Of a stretch of 64,000 nucleotides of DNA, positions 63,638-64,000 are shown one piece after another. The notes beneath the pieces were generated by a model. It was not told the origin of the DNA. It saw only the letters and a list, made by a program, of their open reading frames with translations, and ran no database searches. The number at the start of each line of letters is the position of its first letter. Position 1 is the first letter of the stretch. The stretch comes from Phytophthora sp. 'mugwort' (taxonomy: Eukaryota > Oomycota > Peronosporomycetes > Peronosporales > Peronosporaceae), in contig JAUCEF010000017.1 in assembly GCA_033558025.1 (NCBI GenBank), positions 1,860,001-1,924,000 of the forward strand, in the 5' to 3' direction. The translations under genes and the position numbers were made by a program.

Positions 63638-64000
63638 CTAGGAGAACACACGCACCGATTCAAAATTCGCCAATGGGTTCTTGATTTCTTCCGTTTTCGG
63701 AGGCGGCGGTGGTTGCTTCGGTTGAGTAGCTCCTTCTTCCTGCTTCCTCTTGATGTTCCTGATTTGGGCTAGAAAATCGTCACCATCGTTGGACTTGTCG
63801 TCGTCAGAGATGTGGCCGCGGCCATCGTCACTGCCATCGTCCGACAAGGCGAGCGTGGGTAATTTATTGTGTTGCTGTCCGTCATCAGACGGGGGAGGGG
63901 GCGGTGGAGGTTGGGCCGGAGCAGTCACTTCCTTCGCACTCAGCACCGTCACTGGCTTCGCAGCAGACTTTTCGCGCTCGCGTCGCTGCTCCATCTGATC
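63638..64000 (-). CDS. Proline-rich acidic protein, 3' end only
   Basis: The minus-strand frame is open from the window edge to a stop at 63638, giving at least 118 residues. The Met at 63994 need not be the start, since the frame continues upstream to the edge. It shows a basic segment, a proline run ('APAQPPPPPPPSDDG'), an acidic Ser/Asp tract ('DDGSDDGRGHISDDDKSNDG'), a short helix 'FLAQIRNIKRKQEEGA' and a second proline run. No domain is recognised. It is tail-to-tail with the IQ gene, 206 bp apart. Confidence 0.6.
   Translation of the reverse strand, partial: DQMEQRREREKSAAKPVTVLSAKEVTAPAQPPPPPPPSDDGQQHNKLPTLALSDDGSDDGRGHISDDDKSNDGDDFLAQIRNIKRKQEEGATQPKQPPPPPKTEEIKNPLANFESVRVFS

Noticed and set aside
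1..64000. Search for CRISPR arrays, tRNA genes, nuclear rRNA and group I/II introns.
   Set aside because: No regularly spaced repeats, cloverleaf-like T-arm/anticodon arrangements or intron core motifs were seen by eye; no scan could be run.

Overview
The window looks like an oomycete nuclear genome, most likely from the Phytophthora/downy-mildew group. I infer this from short GT-AG introns (55-87 nt), very compact genes, and the types of transposon present, including a Ty3/Gypsy element with two RNase H domains and a chromodomain. No species can be fixed from the sequence alone.

The layout has two compartments. Ordinary genes sit at the ends. RAD1, a subunit of the 9-1-1 checkpoint clamp, is at 145-1219 on the minus strand. 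A dense block lies at 53.7-64 kb: a Tudor-like/TFIIS-N chromatin protein (53703-56561, +), a PepN-like M1 aminopeptidase with a possible mitochondrial presequence (56654-60019, -), a long multi-IQ coiled-coil protein (60111-63431, +), and the 3' part of a proline-rich gene (63638-64000, -). Gaps between these four genes are only 91-206 bp. They are tail-to-tail, head-to-head, then tail-to-tail, so the aminopeptidase and IQ genes appear to share a bidirectional promoter.

The 52 kb between is almost wholly decayed, nested and rearranged mobile elements. In order these are: two pogo/Tigger relics (1.5-4.0 kb); a nuclear copy of mitochondrial DNA (4.13-4.60 kb); a Gypsy relic (4.8-7.6 kb); a broken GH131-like gene (7.8-8.26 kb); Tc1, hAT and Tc1 relics (8.8-11.7 kb); a Copia element with both LTRs but no reverse-transcriptase core (11.8-16.05 kb); a rearranged hAT (17.4-18.36 kb); a retroelement-type ORF with a cysteine-peptidase-like module (19.07-20.64 kb); and a large Gypsy element (about 21.6-34.65 kb). 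After that come hAT, Copia, PIF/Harbinger and Copia fragments (34.65-39.7 kb), a second Copia (39.7-43.5 kb) fused in frame to an intron-bearing PiggyBac (43.5-44.8 kb), then LINE, Harbinger and Tc1-like relics (47.2-51.6 kb).

The most unusual item is the large Gypsy element. Its gag-protease-RT-RNaseH-second RNaseH-integrase-chromodomain order is on the minus strand. Between the chromodomain and its presumed 3' end lies a further 3 kb coding region on the opposite strand, with a coiled coil and acidic serine-rich tracts and no recognisable domain. This is a candidate antisense accessory gene. A second unassigned item is a dispersed repeat, at 21.25-21.62 kb and inverted at 45.67-46.15 kb, that carries a conserved peptide I do not recognise.

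Almost every element has frameshifts and stops, so the coordinates of transposon features are approximate. No rRNA gene (beyond the mitochondrial fragment), tRNA, CRISPR array or convincing RXLR/Crinkler effector was seen.
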